Below, piece by piece: positions 51,174-61,200 of a stretch of DNA of 64,000 nucleotides. The stretch's first letter is position 1, and each line of letters begins with the position of its first letter. Under the pieces are notes generated by a model that was given only the letters and a program-made list of their open reading frames with translations, searched no databases and was not told the DNA's origin. This DNA comes from CAG-552 sp964516925 (GTDB lineage: Bacteria > Bacillota > Clostridia > Christensenellales > Pumilibacteraceae): contig CAZEXL010000001.1 of the NCBI GenBank assembly GCA_964516925.1, forward strand, positions 1 to 64,000, given 5' to 3'. Made by a program: the position numbers and the translations under genes.

Positions 51174-51656
51174 TTAAACGCCATACTGCGCGAAAATTTT
51201 GTCCAAATCTTCGGGAACAAGATTTCCGTGAACATCGCCGTTTACAGTCAAAACAGGTGCCAATCCGCAGCAGCCGATGCAACGAGTTGCCTCAAGGGTG
51301 AACATCATATCTTCGGTCGTGTGTCCCGGCTCGATGTGCAAACGTTCCTTTACTTTGTCAAGGATAACGCCCGATCCCTTTACGTAGCAAGCTGTTCCTA
51401 AACAAATACCGATCTTGTATTTGCCCATGGGTTCAAGGTTGAACTGCGCATAGAACGTAGCAATTCCGTACACTTCTTCCACCGGAACATCGCAAGCAAC
51501 TGCAATGCGCTGCATAACTTCGATGGGGAGATAGCCGTAAATATCCTGAGCCTTCTGCATAGCCTTCATCAAAGAGCCCTTAACGCCTTTGAGTTCTTCA
51601 AAAACGTCATCAAGCATCTTTTTCTGTTCAGGCGTGTCTTTAAATTGGTTACTCAT
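51174..51656 (-). CDS. hydC: NADH-dependent hydrogenase [2Fe-2S] subunit (HydC/NuoE)
   Basis: 160 residues of the NuoE 24-kDa family: a helical N-terminus (GSLMKAMQKAQDIYGYLP, PVEEVYGIATFYAQF) and a thioredoxin-like domain with the four cluster ligands in GTACYVKG-type CLGTACYVKGS and RCIGCCGLAPV. First gene of the hydrogenase operon; AAAGGAG precedes the ATG, and a promoter and 5' hairpin lie upstream. Confidence 0.95.
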   Translation of the reverse strand: MSNQFKDTPEQKKMLDDVFEELKGVKGSLMKAMQKAQDIYGYLPIEVMQRIAVACDVPVEEVYGIATFYAQFNLEPMGKYKIGICLGTACYVKGSGVILDKVKERLHIEPGHTTEDMMFTLEATRCIGCCGLAPVLTVNGDVHGNLVPEDLDKIFAQYGV

Positions 51657-51784
51657 TTCTTTCTCCTTTTACAAAAAATTTTGCATTTATCTTTTACGCG
51701 AAAACGCTATAAAATTCAAACAGATGTCGGCAAACAGCCGCAGATACAACAAGCAACGCTGTCGACAAAAATCGCGCCGCCGCA

Positions 51785-51826
51785 AGTAAAGAGCAACCAT
51801 ATATATGGCACTCCACACTCTTTACT
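51785..51826 (-). promoter_or_regulatory. Stem-loop at the 5' end of the hydrogenase mRNA
   Basis: Perfect 9-bp stem AGTAAAGAG / CTCTTTACT enclosing a second self-complementary CCATATATATGG. It starts within about 2 nt of the predicted transcription start. Further pairing (GACAGC / GCTGTT type) is possible in the rest of the ~170-nt leader. Function unknown; could stabilise the mRNA. Confidence 0.55.
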
Positions 51827-51834
51827 CATACGAT

Positions 51835-51863
51835 ATTATAACATACGAAAACACAAATTGCAA
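51835..51863 (-). promoter_or_regulatory. Sigma-A promoter of the hydrogenase operon
   Basis: Minus strand: -35 TTGCAA (51858-51863), 17-bp spacer, perfect -10 TATAAT (51835-51840). Confidence 0.78.
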
Positions 51864-51895
51864 ACACTTAACGCATATAAAATAAAAAAATTATA

Positions 51896-52621
51896 TCAAC
51901 TTATGGTTTTTAGTAAGTTTCTGTAAATAAATGCTATTTCGATTTGACAGTATTTAAGCCGTGACGAAACCGAATATTGATTTTTACTTTCTAAGACCTT
52001 AATTATATTTTCGTAACTCGTTTTTGTTTCGTTTAAAAGGTTGTCCGACGAATAATCTTCGATTAACTTTTTAATATCCGACAAATTTTCGACAGCGTTA
52101 TTTTTTAGATCGTAAAGTGCATAAAGCGCCGCGTCTTCCGATACTTCCTTTTTATCCAACAAAATACATACGGAATTAAGATTTTTTAACGCATCTAAAG
52201 GATATTGTAAAAGCTTAGTCACCTTTTTGTTATCTCCGCCAAATCTATCCGCACTTACTAAACTGTTCTCAATTTTTTCTACGTTATAGTCATATCTTTG
52301 CGCAACCGTTTTTGCCTCGTCCTCCGCTAGATACACGGCAACGTACACCCTAGACTTTTCCACGTATCCCCCACCGCCCATAGACTTTATTATTTCGGAT
52401 TCTGCCTGCGCATCGGATTCGCTTTCGGCTTCTAAATACACCAAAAAAACCGACTCCGCTTCAACCGACGAAGAGTTTTCTGCTTTAAAAAACACTACGT
52501 ACGCCAGCAAAATCAAAAAAAATATGACCAAAACGCCTATTATAATTTTTGCAAGAGAGCCCGTTCCCCTTGCCCTGCCTACTATATGCGGTTTTTCATA
52601 ATCGTAAATAATTCTTTTCAT
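51896..52621 (-). CDS. Bitopic membrane protein with SPOR-like domain
   Basis: 241 residues: cytoplasmic N-terminus with Arg/Lys, one membrane helix (about 25-46), then an extracytoplasmic repeat pattern typical of SPOR domains (VFLVYLEAESESDAQAESEIIKS ... YVEKSRVYVAVYLAEDEAKTV) up to about residue 115, and a helical C-terminal half. SPOR domains bind septal denuded glycan, so a role in division or sporulation is a family-based guess. No Shine-Dalgarno; a -10-like TATATT lies 6 nt before the ATG. Confidence 0.7.
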   Translation of the reverse strand: MKRIIYDYEKPHIVGRARGTGSLAKIIIGVLVIFFLILLAYVVFFKAENSSSVEAESVFLVYLEAESESDAQAESEIIKSMGGGGYVEKSRVYVAVYLAEDEAKTVAQRYDYNVEKIENSLVSADRFGGDNKKVTKLLQYPLDALKNLNSVCILLDKKEVSEDAALYALYDLKNNAVENLSDIKKLIEDYSSDNLLNETKTSYENIIKVLESKNQYSVSSRLKYCQIEIAFIYRNLLKTIS

Positions 52622-52627
52622 ACATAA

Positions 52628-52656
52628 AATATATGCTTTCGATTTTCCGTTATGAA
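52628..52656 (-). promoter_or_regulatory. Possible leaderless promoter of the SPOR-like gene
   Basis: Minus strand: -10-like TATATT (52628-52633), 17-bp spacer, weak -35 TTCATA (52651-52656). The ATG is 6 nt past the -10 box. Confidence 0.4.
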
Positions 52657-52672
52657 TGTTAAAAAGCGTGCG

Positions 52673-52696
52673 AAAAAAAGCGGCATTTTTTGCCGC
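52673..52696 (-). terminator. Terminator of the ABC transporter operon
   Basis: 6-bp GC-rich stem GCGGCA / TGCCGC with a 5-nt loop followed on the minus strand by seven T, 20 nt past the permease stop. Confidence 0.85.
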
Positions 52697-52716
52697 CGAT
52701 TGAAGTTTTTTAAATT

Positions 52717-54381
52717 TTAACCGTCTATTCTCTCAAAATATTTTTGAATGTTTTTGTTTAGTATGCTTTTCATAACCATAGCAAAAACGACCGCAAGCGC
52801 AATTAAAACCGAGCAAACGATTATCGAAGCAACGACGACTGACGTTAAAGACGATAATACAAAAAGCGCGACAATCCCGCCTATTGCGATTAACGCCGAA
52901 ATTCCTATTCCTATAATCGTGGGCAACATCGCATTGCGACTTCTTTTTACTATCTCGTTGTAGCTTTTCCAATCCAACTTGGGGTTCGATAGATCAAGCG
53001 CAACGCACATCGAAACGAAGCCGTCGTTTAATGCAAGCAAAAATACCAACAACAAAATTCCTACCCACCAACAAACGAAACCGCAAGATATATATTGCAA
53101 CGCAACGCATAAGAAAATATCGGCGCCGTATAATATTTTATAGAATTTTATTCGCGCATTTATCTGCACGTCGTACGAAACGGGAATAAGCTTTGCTATG
53201 TAAAAGCATTTTCCGTCACGACTAATCGTCGTCGCTGCACCTATATTAACAGAAATAACAAGCGTCGCGATCATTACCGCAACGAGCAGCCACACGAAAC
53301 ACGTTTCGAGTTCGACAGACTCCGCCAACCCAATTCCGCTAAATTCTCCTTTTACCGCCATTACGACGAATAGTATCGGAGCTATTATCAATCCAGCAAA
53401 ACATTGTAATAAAAACGCAGGAGTCCTTAATATTTCTTTAAATTCTCTTTGAATTATAGCCTTATTTATTCCCGTTTCGGCTTTATAAACGTCGGAAATA
53501 AGAATTTTTCGAGGATTTTCGAGCTGAGCCGCCACCGCCTTCGTGTATGCTGCTTTACTTATAAGTAGAGAAACAAACGACAAAACTGCGGCAGGAATCA
53601 CGAACGCAACGAAATTTACAAACATCGACGTTTTTAAGCTCATTTCACCTACGACCGTGAACGTAGCGAAACGATTTATCGCCAAAAAAGGCACGAAAAC
53701 GTCGGCTATTTTAACGATTTTATTTGTAACTAGCGCAAAAACGTCTGCTTCTTCGTACCCTGCAGAAGTAACCGCAAACATATAGAACACAAAAAACGCC
53801 ACAAACAAAATCAACACGACGACCGATGCTATCGCGCCACGATTTTTAAGAAATCTTAGCAGATACATAAGCGGCAAACAAATTATCGACAGCACGGTAA
53901 GCGGAAAAACCGGCAAAAGAATTTGTGCAAACAGCGTAACTACGTAAAAGAATGCGTTTAATTTCGCCGCTATACCTATACTTACCAACACAGGGAACGT
54001 AAAAGCGAAAGTAAGCGCAAATTGAACGACATAAACGCTTATTAATTTTGCAAAGTATACTTTTACAGGCGAAACGGGCAAAGCTAAAAAGAATTCAGAA
54101 TCGGAAGAAAAATAAAGCAAGCTTAACATCGGTACTATTCCTATTGCCGAGACAGCCAAAAGTCCGATAGTAATTACCGCAGTAAGCAATTCGGGAACAA
54201 GCGACGAATTTATAAAAATCGGCGTCATTTGCGCAAAGGTTATTATTAAAGCCGTCTCAAAAAGCAAATAAAATACCGCAATAGCCACGCAAACGGCAGT
54301 TTTTCCTCCGCCGCTTTCACTTTTTGACGTGCGATAAGTCCCCTTAAACAATATTTTGACAATATTCAATGTTTCACTCAT
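52717..54381 (-). CDS. ABC-2 type transporter permease
   Basis: 554 residues with about twelve membrane segments, in two halves separated by a soluble loop (NPRKILISDVYKAETGINKAI, QREFKEILRTPAFLLQ). The SDSEFFLALPVSPVKVYFAK loop after the second or third helix is typical of ABC-2 permeases. The ATG overlaps the ATPase stop codon (ATGA), so both form one exporter. The substrate is unknown; export of the product of the adjacent glucan synthase is a possibility but has no direct support. Confidence 0.85.
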   Translation of the reverse strand: MSETLNIVKILFKGTYRTSKSESGGGKTAVCVAIAVFYLLFETALIITFAQMTPIFINSSLVPELLTAVITIGLLAVSAIGIVPMLSLLYFSSDSEFFLALPVSPVKVYFAKLISVYVVQFALTFAFTFPVLVSIGIAAKLNAFFYVVTLFAQILLPVFPLTVLSIICLPLMYLLRFLKNRGAIASVVVLILFVAFFVFYMFAVTSAGYEEADVFALVTNKIVKIADVFVPFLAINRFATFTVVGEMSLKTSMFVNFVAFVIPAAVLSFVSLLISKAAYTKAVAAQLENPRKILISDVYKAETGINKAIIQREFKEILRTPAFLLQCFAGLIIAPILFVVMAVKGEFSGIGLAESVELETCFVWLLVAVMIATLVISVNIGAATTISRDGKCFYIAKLIPVSYDVQINARIKFYKILYGADIFLCVALQYISCGFVCWWVGILLLVFLLALNDGFVSMCVALDLSNPKLDWKSYNEIVKRSRNAMLPTIIGIGISALIAIGGIVALFVLSSLTSVVVASIIVCSVLIALAVVFAMVMKSILNKNIQKYFERIDG

Positions 54382-55112
54382 ACGCTTTGCTTCCCTTCAG
54401 TAACTGCCATAAATATGCTTTCGAGCGAAGAATCGTTTCGTTTGCCCTTTATTTCTTCCATACTACCCTCTAGAGCAAGCACTCCGCCGTTGATTATTGC
54501 AATCTTATCGCAAATTTTTTCGGCAACTTCAAGCACGTGCGTCGAAAAAAACACGGTGTTTCCCTTTGCACAATGCTCTTTCATTAATTGTTTAAGCTCG
54601 AATGCCGATGCAGGATCGAGTCCGGTCATCGGCTCGTCAAGCACCCAAAGTTTAGGATCGTGAATAAGCGCACCCATAATGCTTATCTTTTGTTTCATTC
54701 CGTGGCTGTAAGAATTTATAGGAGAATTATAACTGTCTTTCATCTTAAATAATTCCAAAAGCTTATCAATTCTCTCGTTTCGTTCAGCCGCGGGCACCCT
54801 ATACATATCCGCCATAAAATTAACGTACTCTTTCCCGGTAAGTTTGTCGTAAACTACGTGGCTGTCCGAAACGTAACCGATATTCTTTTTTGCTTCTAGC
54901 GGATTGCTCTTTAAATTTATTCCTGCTATTTCTATATTGCCGAAATCATACGAAATTATGCCGCACAGCGACTTAATTACGGTGGTTTTTCCTGCACCGT
55001 TAGGCCCGATAAAACCGTAAATTTCCCCTTTTGCCGCATGAATACTAAGATTATCGACCGCCTTAACGGCACATTTAGCATACGTTTTGGTTAAATTGGT
55101 GATTTTTAACAT
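54378..55112 (-). CDS. ABC transporter ATP-binding protein
   Basis: 244 residues: Walker A GPNGAGKTT near residue 38, Q loop, signature NSYSHGMKQKIS near 138, Walker B LWVLDEPMTGLDP and the H-loop FFSTHVLEVAEK. This is the short ATPase of ABC-2 exporters. GGGGAG lies before the ATG; a good promoter lies upstream. Confidence 0.94.
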   Translation of the reverse strand: MLKITNLTKTYAKCAVKAVDNLSIHAAKGEIYGFIGPNGAGKTTVIKSLCGIISYDFGNIEIAGINLKSNPLEAKKNIGYVSDSHVVYDKLTGKEYVNFMADMYRVPAAERNERIDKLLELFKMKDSYNSPINSYSHGMKQKISIMGALIHDPKLWVLDEPMTGLDPASAFELKQLMKEHCAKGNTVFFSTHVLEVAEKICDKIAIINGGVLALEGSMEEIKGKRNDSSLESIFMAVTEGKQSV

Positions 55113-55158
55113 ATAATGCTCCCCTATAACGCCTATAATTAGAATATAATTACGTTAT

Positions 55159-55187
55159 ATAGTACAATACGAAAGCGAAAATGTCAA
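55159..55187 (-). promoter_or_regulatory. Sigma-A promoter of the ABC transporter operon
   Basis: Minus strand: perfect -35 TTGACA (55182-55187), 17-bp spacer, -10 TACTAT (55159-55164). It lies 46 nt before the ATPase ATG and makes the operon independent of the upstream glucan synthase gene. Confidence 0.8.
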
Positions 55188-55227
55188 CAATATTTTATTT
55201 GCACGCACACATACGCAAAAAAACCAA

Positions 55228-58200
55228 TCAAGTTCGTCTAATTCTTTTTACGGTTATTTCTTTTCCGTCGATATTGTCGGTTAACCGTATCTCGTTAGAG
55301 TTGTAAGATCGTTCACCTAAACAAAAAGTCCACTCGCCGTCTCCGTTATTTTCAATTTTAAACGTAACGGTAATGCCATTCTTTTTTAGTGTAAATGACG
55401 CCGTCTTTAAAGATTTGGGCATTTTAGGTTCGACGATTACTACGTCGCCGCGAAATATTATTCCGAACAAATATCTTACTATAAGGTAATAATACCACGA
55501 AGCCGCGCCGGTATACCAGCTCCAACCGCCTTTGCCCGGAGGAACGGAATAAACGTCGCCGCTTATAACGTATGGTTCTACCTCATATATATTCACGTCT
55601 TCGGCTGTTTTGCTGTGATTTATAGGATTTATCATATCAAGCAGCGAATATGCGTATTCGTATTCTCCCACTTCAAAAAGACTCATAATAAACCAAACGG
55701 CTCCGTGCGTGTATTGTCCGCCGTTTTCTCGCACGCCGGGCGGATAATCGCTAATATACCCCGCTTTTATATCGGACAAAGGCGGCGTTAGTAATTTTAT
55801 TATTCCGTTTTTTGTGTCTACTAGCCTGCTTGCCGCTGAATACAACGCTGTTTTTGCCCTGTTTGTATCGCAACATCCGCTGATTACCGCAAAACTTTGA
55901 GTTATAAGATCTATATTACACTCTTTACTGGTTTTGCTGCCAAGCACGTCACCGTTATCGAAATAAGCTCTTGTATACCATTCTCCGTCCCAGGTTTTTT
56001 CGATTGCGGCTTTAAGTTTGTTCAACAATTGCAAATATGGCTTTTTGTTTTTTATATACGGCATGAATTTTTTGATTACAAAGTATAAAAACATACTTCC
56101 CCAAACGGTAGTTCCCTTGCCTTCTATACCAACGTTGTCCATACCGTCGTTCCAATCGCCGCCGCCGATAAGCACTAAATCGTTATTTCCGAGCTTAGCG
56201 GAAGCTTTTATTGCTTTTAGGCAATGCTCTAGTATCGTTCCGGTTTTTACCGTTTGGTTAGGCGTACCATAGCAGTCCTTTCCGATGATTTTCATATTTT
56301 CCAGATAACAAGTCCTTTCGCGCAGAATCGCTTCGTCACCGGTAAATTGTATATACTCGACTACGATATACGGCAAAAACAATCTGTCATCCGAAATTTT
56401 TGTTCGCACACCCGTCCTAGGTTCATGCCACCAGTGCATAACGTCCCCCTCTTCAAATTGATGAGAAGCGCAATTTAGTATATGACTACGAACAAGCTCA
56501 GGATCTACGTACAAAACGCTTAAACAGTCTTGCAATTGATCTCTAAATCCTATTGCGCCGCCTGCTTGATAAAAGCCCGTTCTTCCCCAAAATCTACTAT
56601 TCATAACTTGATACGGAAGCCATTTTGAAATATAATTTATTGCTTTATTCCCGCAAGAAAGCGACAAGCACGATAACGACGAATAGTATTTTTTAACGTC
56701 ACTTATCTTTTGTTCGCTATTGGTAAAATCCACATCACCGTCTGCGCTAAGATAAAAAACCACCTTTACACTACACAGCGGCGGCACGTATAATCGCGTT
56801 TTTATCGCAGGCGCAAATTCGTAGCCAAAATCTTTTTGTGGATTAAAATACAAGCCGTTTTTATCTACATATGACTGTTTATGACAGACATAATCGTAAA
56901 TATTTCTGTCAGAACCTATATAAAAACGACTACCATTGTATATGTTTTCGACCAACAACCGCCCGCCGATTAATTTTGCGACTAGATTACGTTCGGTCTT
57001 AAATTTAAAATCGCCCAGCACCGGCAACACGAAAAACATTACGTCAACATACCTATCCGCTCGTTCGAAAGACGTTAACGTCAATTCGTAATACTTTGTA
57101 TTTTTAACGATATATTCCCTTTGTCTAGAATAAAAACCGTTAAAATCAGAGCGAAACTCGGTAACGCCAAAATCATGGATTACTTGGTAATTTGCCTTTA
57201 CTCTATTCGGTTGCACCGAGCAACTCCACGCCAGTCCGTTTTCAAATATAACTACGCCTTCGGAACAATTATCTCCAACCGGATCGTTACTCCACTCAGT
57301 CAATTTATTTTCTCGCGAGTTATTAAAATAGCTATACCCCCCTCCGCTTTCCGTTATGACCGTTCCGAATCGATCGTTCGATATTATATTGCACCACGGA
57401 CGCGGCGGCAAATTCTCCGCCAACATTTCCAACGCATACGCACCATTATGCAAAAAACCGCCCTTTCCGAGAGTAAAAGCATAATCTATTCTTGGCAAAA
57501 TCGCATTAGTCAGCGGCTTTGCTTTTTGCACGCTGCAATAAGGATATTTTTGCAAATCTACAATATCCAAATCGGTAGCAGACGCAATAGCTTTTTTTGC
57601 TTGCTCGCAATCGATTTCTTTATCGAAAAAACTTAAAACGCAACTATTTGTATTTATATTACGTAAAGCATCGTTTAATTTCTCTTTAACGTAAGCTCCG
57701 CCAACGCTAACAAAAACAACGTGTGTTTTAATGCCCCAAAGTGCTAGTTTTTCGAGCATTTTAATTTTATTTTTTATACTCAAGGATATCGCATTGGTTT
57801 CAAAACAAATCAGCGGCAAATCTCCGCTAAGCAAATTTGCATTTGCGCCATAAATTAATTTACTCGCCGCTCTATTCATCCTTAAATTAACGCCGCTTCC
57901 GCGCGCAAAAGTTCCGACGGCAGATATCGCTTTTTCATAAAAACCTTCGCGTTTAGTAAATCGAACCTGTTTTTTTAACGTTTCGTAATCATAACCCACG
58001 ATGTTATACAAATTTATAGCTCTCGTCTCGCCAATCTCGAGCGTTAAAACTACTTTGCCGCTTACAATCGGATCTAAAACTCGTCCAAAATCGTCGCCGT
58101 GACTACGTCCGAAAAATTCTCCGCGATTACTTTGATAACTTCCAAGAACATCGAAATAATGAAATAACCCAAGATTACCACGCCTAGCAAAGGCAGCGTC

Positions 58201-61200
58201 GAATTCCGCATTATATTCGGTTGTTACAAACATCCCGGAAAACGTTTTGTGTGAAATATCACGATACAATTCATCCAAAGCCACCTCCATGTACGATTCC
58301 AGCGTCACTTCTATTCGTCGCGATGTTCGATTTGTTACGCTAATATGTCTGAGCTCGCCGTCTATATTAGGCATAACGCAGATTTGCTGGCTTATTTCAA
58401 CCTCATCATCGCGATAAATAAACTCACTTTTACCGCCAAAGTATCGACACGTTTGCCTTTGAACGTCAATTCTTTGTCCTAAACGGTTAAGATATAATTT
58501 TAAGCCACCGTCAAAATTATAATGTCTTGAGACGTATTTCCCGTTAAAATACGAATATCCGTTTCCGCACGCATCTATTAAAACAGAATACCTTCCGTTA
58601 GTCATAAGATTAATGTCGGGCAAAGAACCGTTTTCTGCGCTACGAGAAATTTCGTTGGTCGGTAAAAAATTATACTCGCACTTTCTTTTGCCGCTAAGTT
58701 TATCGTTAAGCGCTATATGAAGTGCCGCCGCTTTCATATCGGAAGAAGCAAATACTTCCGATATGCGTCCTTGACAAAAATAGTTACATATACTTGCCAT
58801 TATCATTCCCTGATGATGAGCCATGTACGTCTTGATTACGCCGTTATCGTACGCTTCATAGACGCCGCCGTTGCCAAACATTCCGCAATCGCGCATTTTT
58901 ATAATATTATCCGAAACTTTATTTGGAAAATACTGCAAAAAAAGCAACGAAGCGTAAGGCGAAACGACGGCTTTACGACGCTCGTTTGACAGCGATATAT
59001 CAGGTACTCCAAAAGCTTTGTATTGATAATTTCCGCATTCGTCGAATAACGAATATTGGGATTCAGAAGTCCCCCAAAATGGATTTTTGTGTTTTTTGGC
59101 ATACGAAACGTTAGCTTTAAGAACGGATTCCGCAGACGTAAGCAACATTCCGTTGTCGGGATAACGAAAGAACAATCCCGACATCATGTACTCAAAAACG
59201 CCACCCGTCCACGAATAAAGGGACGAACCTTTGTGTTTTACCGAACGCCTCGAAAGATTTTTAAAGCACGAACTTTTTAATTTGCCTATTCCAATGCCGA
59301 CAAGATAAGTTAACATTGCTTCACTTCCCAACAAATCGTAATGATTGGAATCGAATTGCTTCTTATCTTCATCATACCCTATACGCAAAAGCCCGCGTTC
59401 GTTATCAAAAAATGCTCTCATATCCGTATCCGCAATTAATTTTTCCGCTCTTTTTTTATTATCGCCGCCTAGCGAATTTCTTAAAAGAATCAAAGCGGCA
59501 AGCAAATTGCCGCTGTCTACCGACGACACGTATCCGTTAAGCCGTTTTAGCGAATATATATTTAGCCAATTATAAACATTACCTCGCCATTTATCCGCTT
59601 TTTCTATCGAAGCAAGAACGTTATCCGAATAACGCAAAAACTCTTTTTCGGTAATAAAATCGAGTTCGCGCGCGCTAACGAGCGCCACTATCATAAAAGC
59701 AATATCTGTAGGAGACGTTCGAGGCGCATACCCGACTTCGTTTTCCTCCTGATAATTGTCGTACGGCAAATAATTGTTTTTTGAAGTCAGCTGTTTTTCA
59801 AAATAAATCCATGTATCTGCCGCTACTTTTTTAAGCAGACTTTCAGCCTCAACCGAAACTTTGTTACGTTCATTTCTATTGCTTTTCCCTAAATAATAAG
59901 CATACGGAATACCCACGACGAATAGCACCGCGATAATAAAATTTTGCGGGTTTACAAAACCGGCGGCAAAAATAAAAATTAACGCAAATAAAAAATTCGG
60001 AGCAAACGAAACATTACCGTCGCTGTGCGAAAACACGTTCCATTCTAGCAAATTCTTTTTAACTATAAGCCTATAAACAGTTATCAGGATCGCCTTGCAA
60101 TAATTATACGCAACGACAGGCAAACAGGACATCAACAACAATTGTCGCAATAATTCCCGTCCTGTTGATTTTATATCACTAAAAACAGTCCTTAGCGACG
60201 ATAAAACGGAAAACAAATTCAAAGAAAACGCTATCGCAAAAAGAACGACAGGCTCTGAAGAAAAGAGTCCGACAATCAACAAAATCATCGACGCAATCGG
60301 GACGATTCCCAAAATCAAATTGCATATTATATGCAGTTTTGCAACAGCAGAAATCGGATTGTTGATTTTTTTGCCTCTTGAATTTTTTATATGCCTAAGC
60401 AAAAACGGCAACAATTGATAATCGCCTCTTAGCCATCTTAAATTTCTCTTTAGATACGAAGAAAAAGTTTTCGGATAGTAGTCCAACCCACCCTCACCGC
60501 TGTTGCCACAACCTGCAACGGCGCCTTCGACAAAATCATGCGATAGCACTCGGTTGTCCATAAAAACGTCACCGACTTTTTTAGAAAATTCCTTAACTCG
60601 ATATATTCCCTTGCCTGTATAATTACCGCTTCCGAACAAATCGTAATTAACGTCCGGAATATAATTAACGTAACCGCTTAGCCCTACGCTGCCGGACATG
60701 ATATTTGCAAAATTAGTTTTTAACATAAGCGGATGCGAATTTACGTTAATGCCAGCCACGGCTTTGTTTGCGTTATATGGATGCTCCATTATCTGAACTA
60801 GCTCGTAAGCGCAATTAATCATGGTATCGCCGTCAAGCGTTATAACATAATCCACGTGATAACTGTTGCCGTAAATTATATCAAATGAGCTATTTATGTC
60901 TGTCATAATTAGGTTATTTAGCTCTAGAATTGCCCCTCTTTTCTTTTCCCACCCTTGAAAAGTGTTCTCACCGCGCACTTTTGTTCGTTTTCTTATAAAC
61001 AAATTAAACCTGTCGTCAAGCGCGCTAAACCGCTCTTTGGCGCGCCTTACAATCTTTATTTCATCATTAGAAAGCTCCACTTCTTTAGTTGCAGGCAAAT
61101 CAAGCAGCAAACCATACGAAAAAATTTTGTCCGTATTTGCAAAACTTACAGTGAGCAAATTATCAATCATTTCGTCCACCTCTTTTTCGTTAAACACAAG

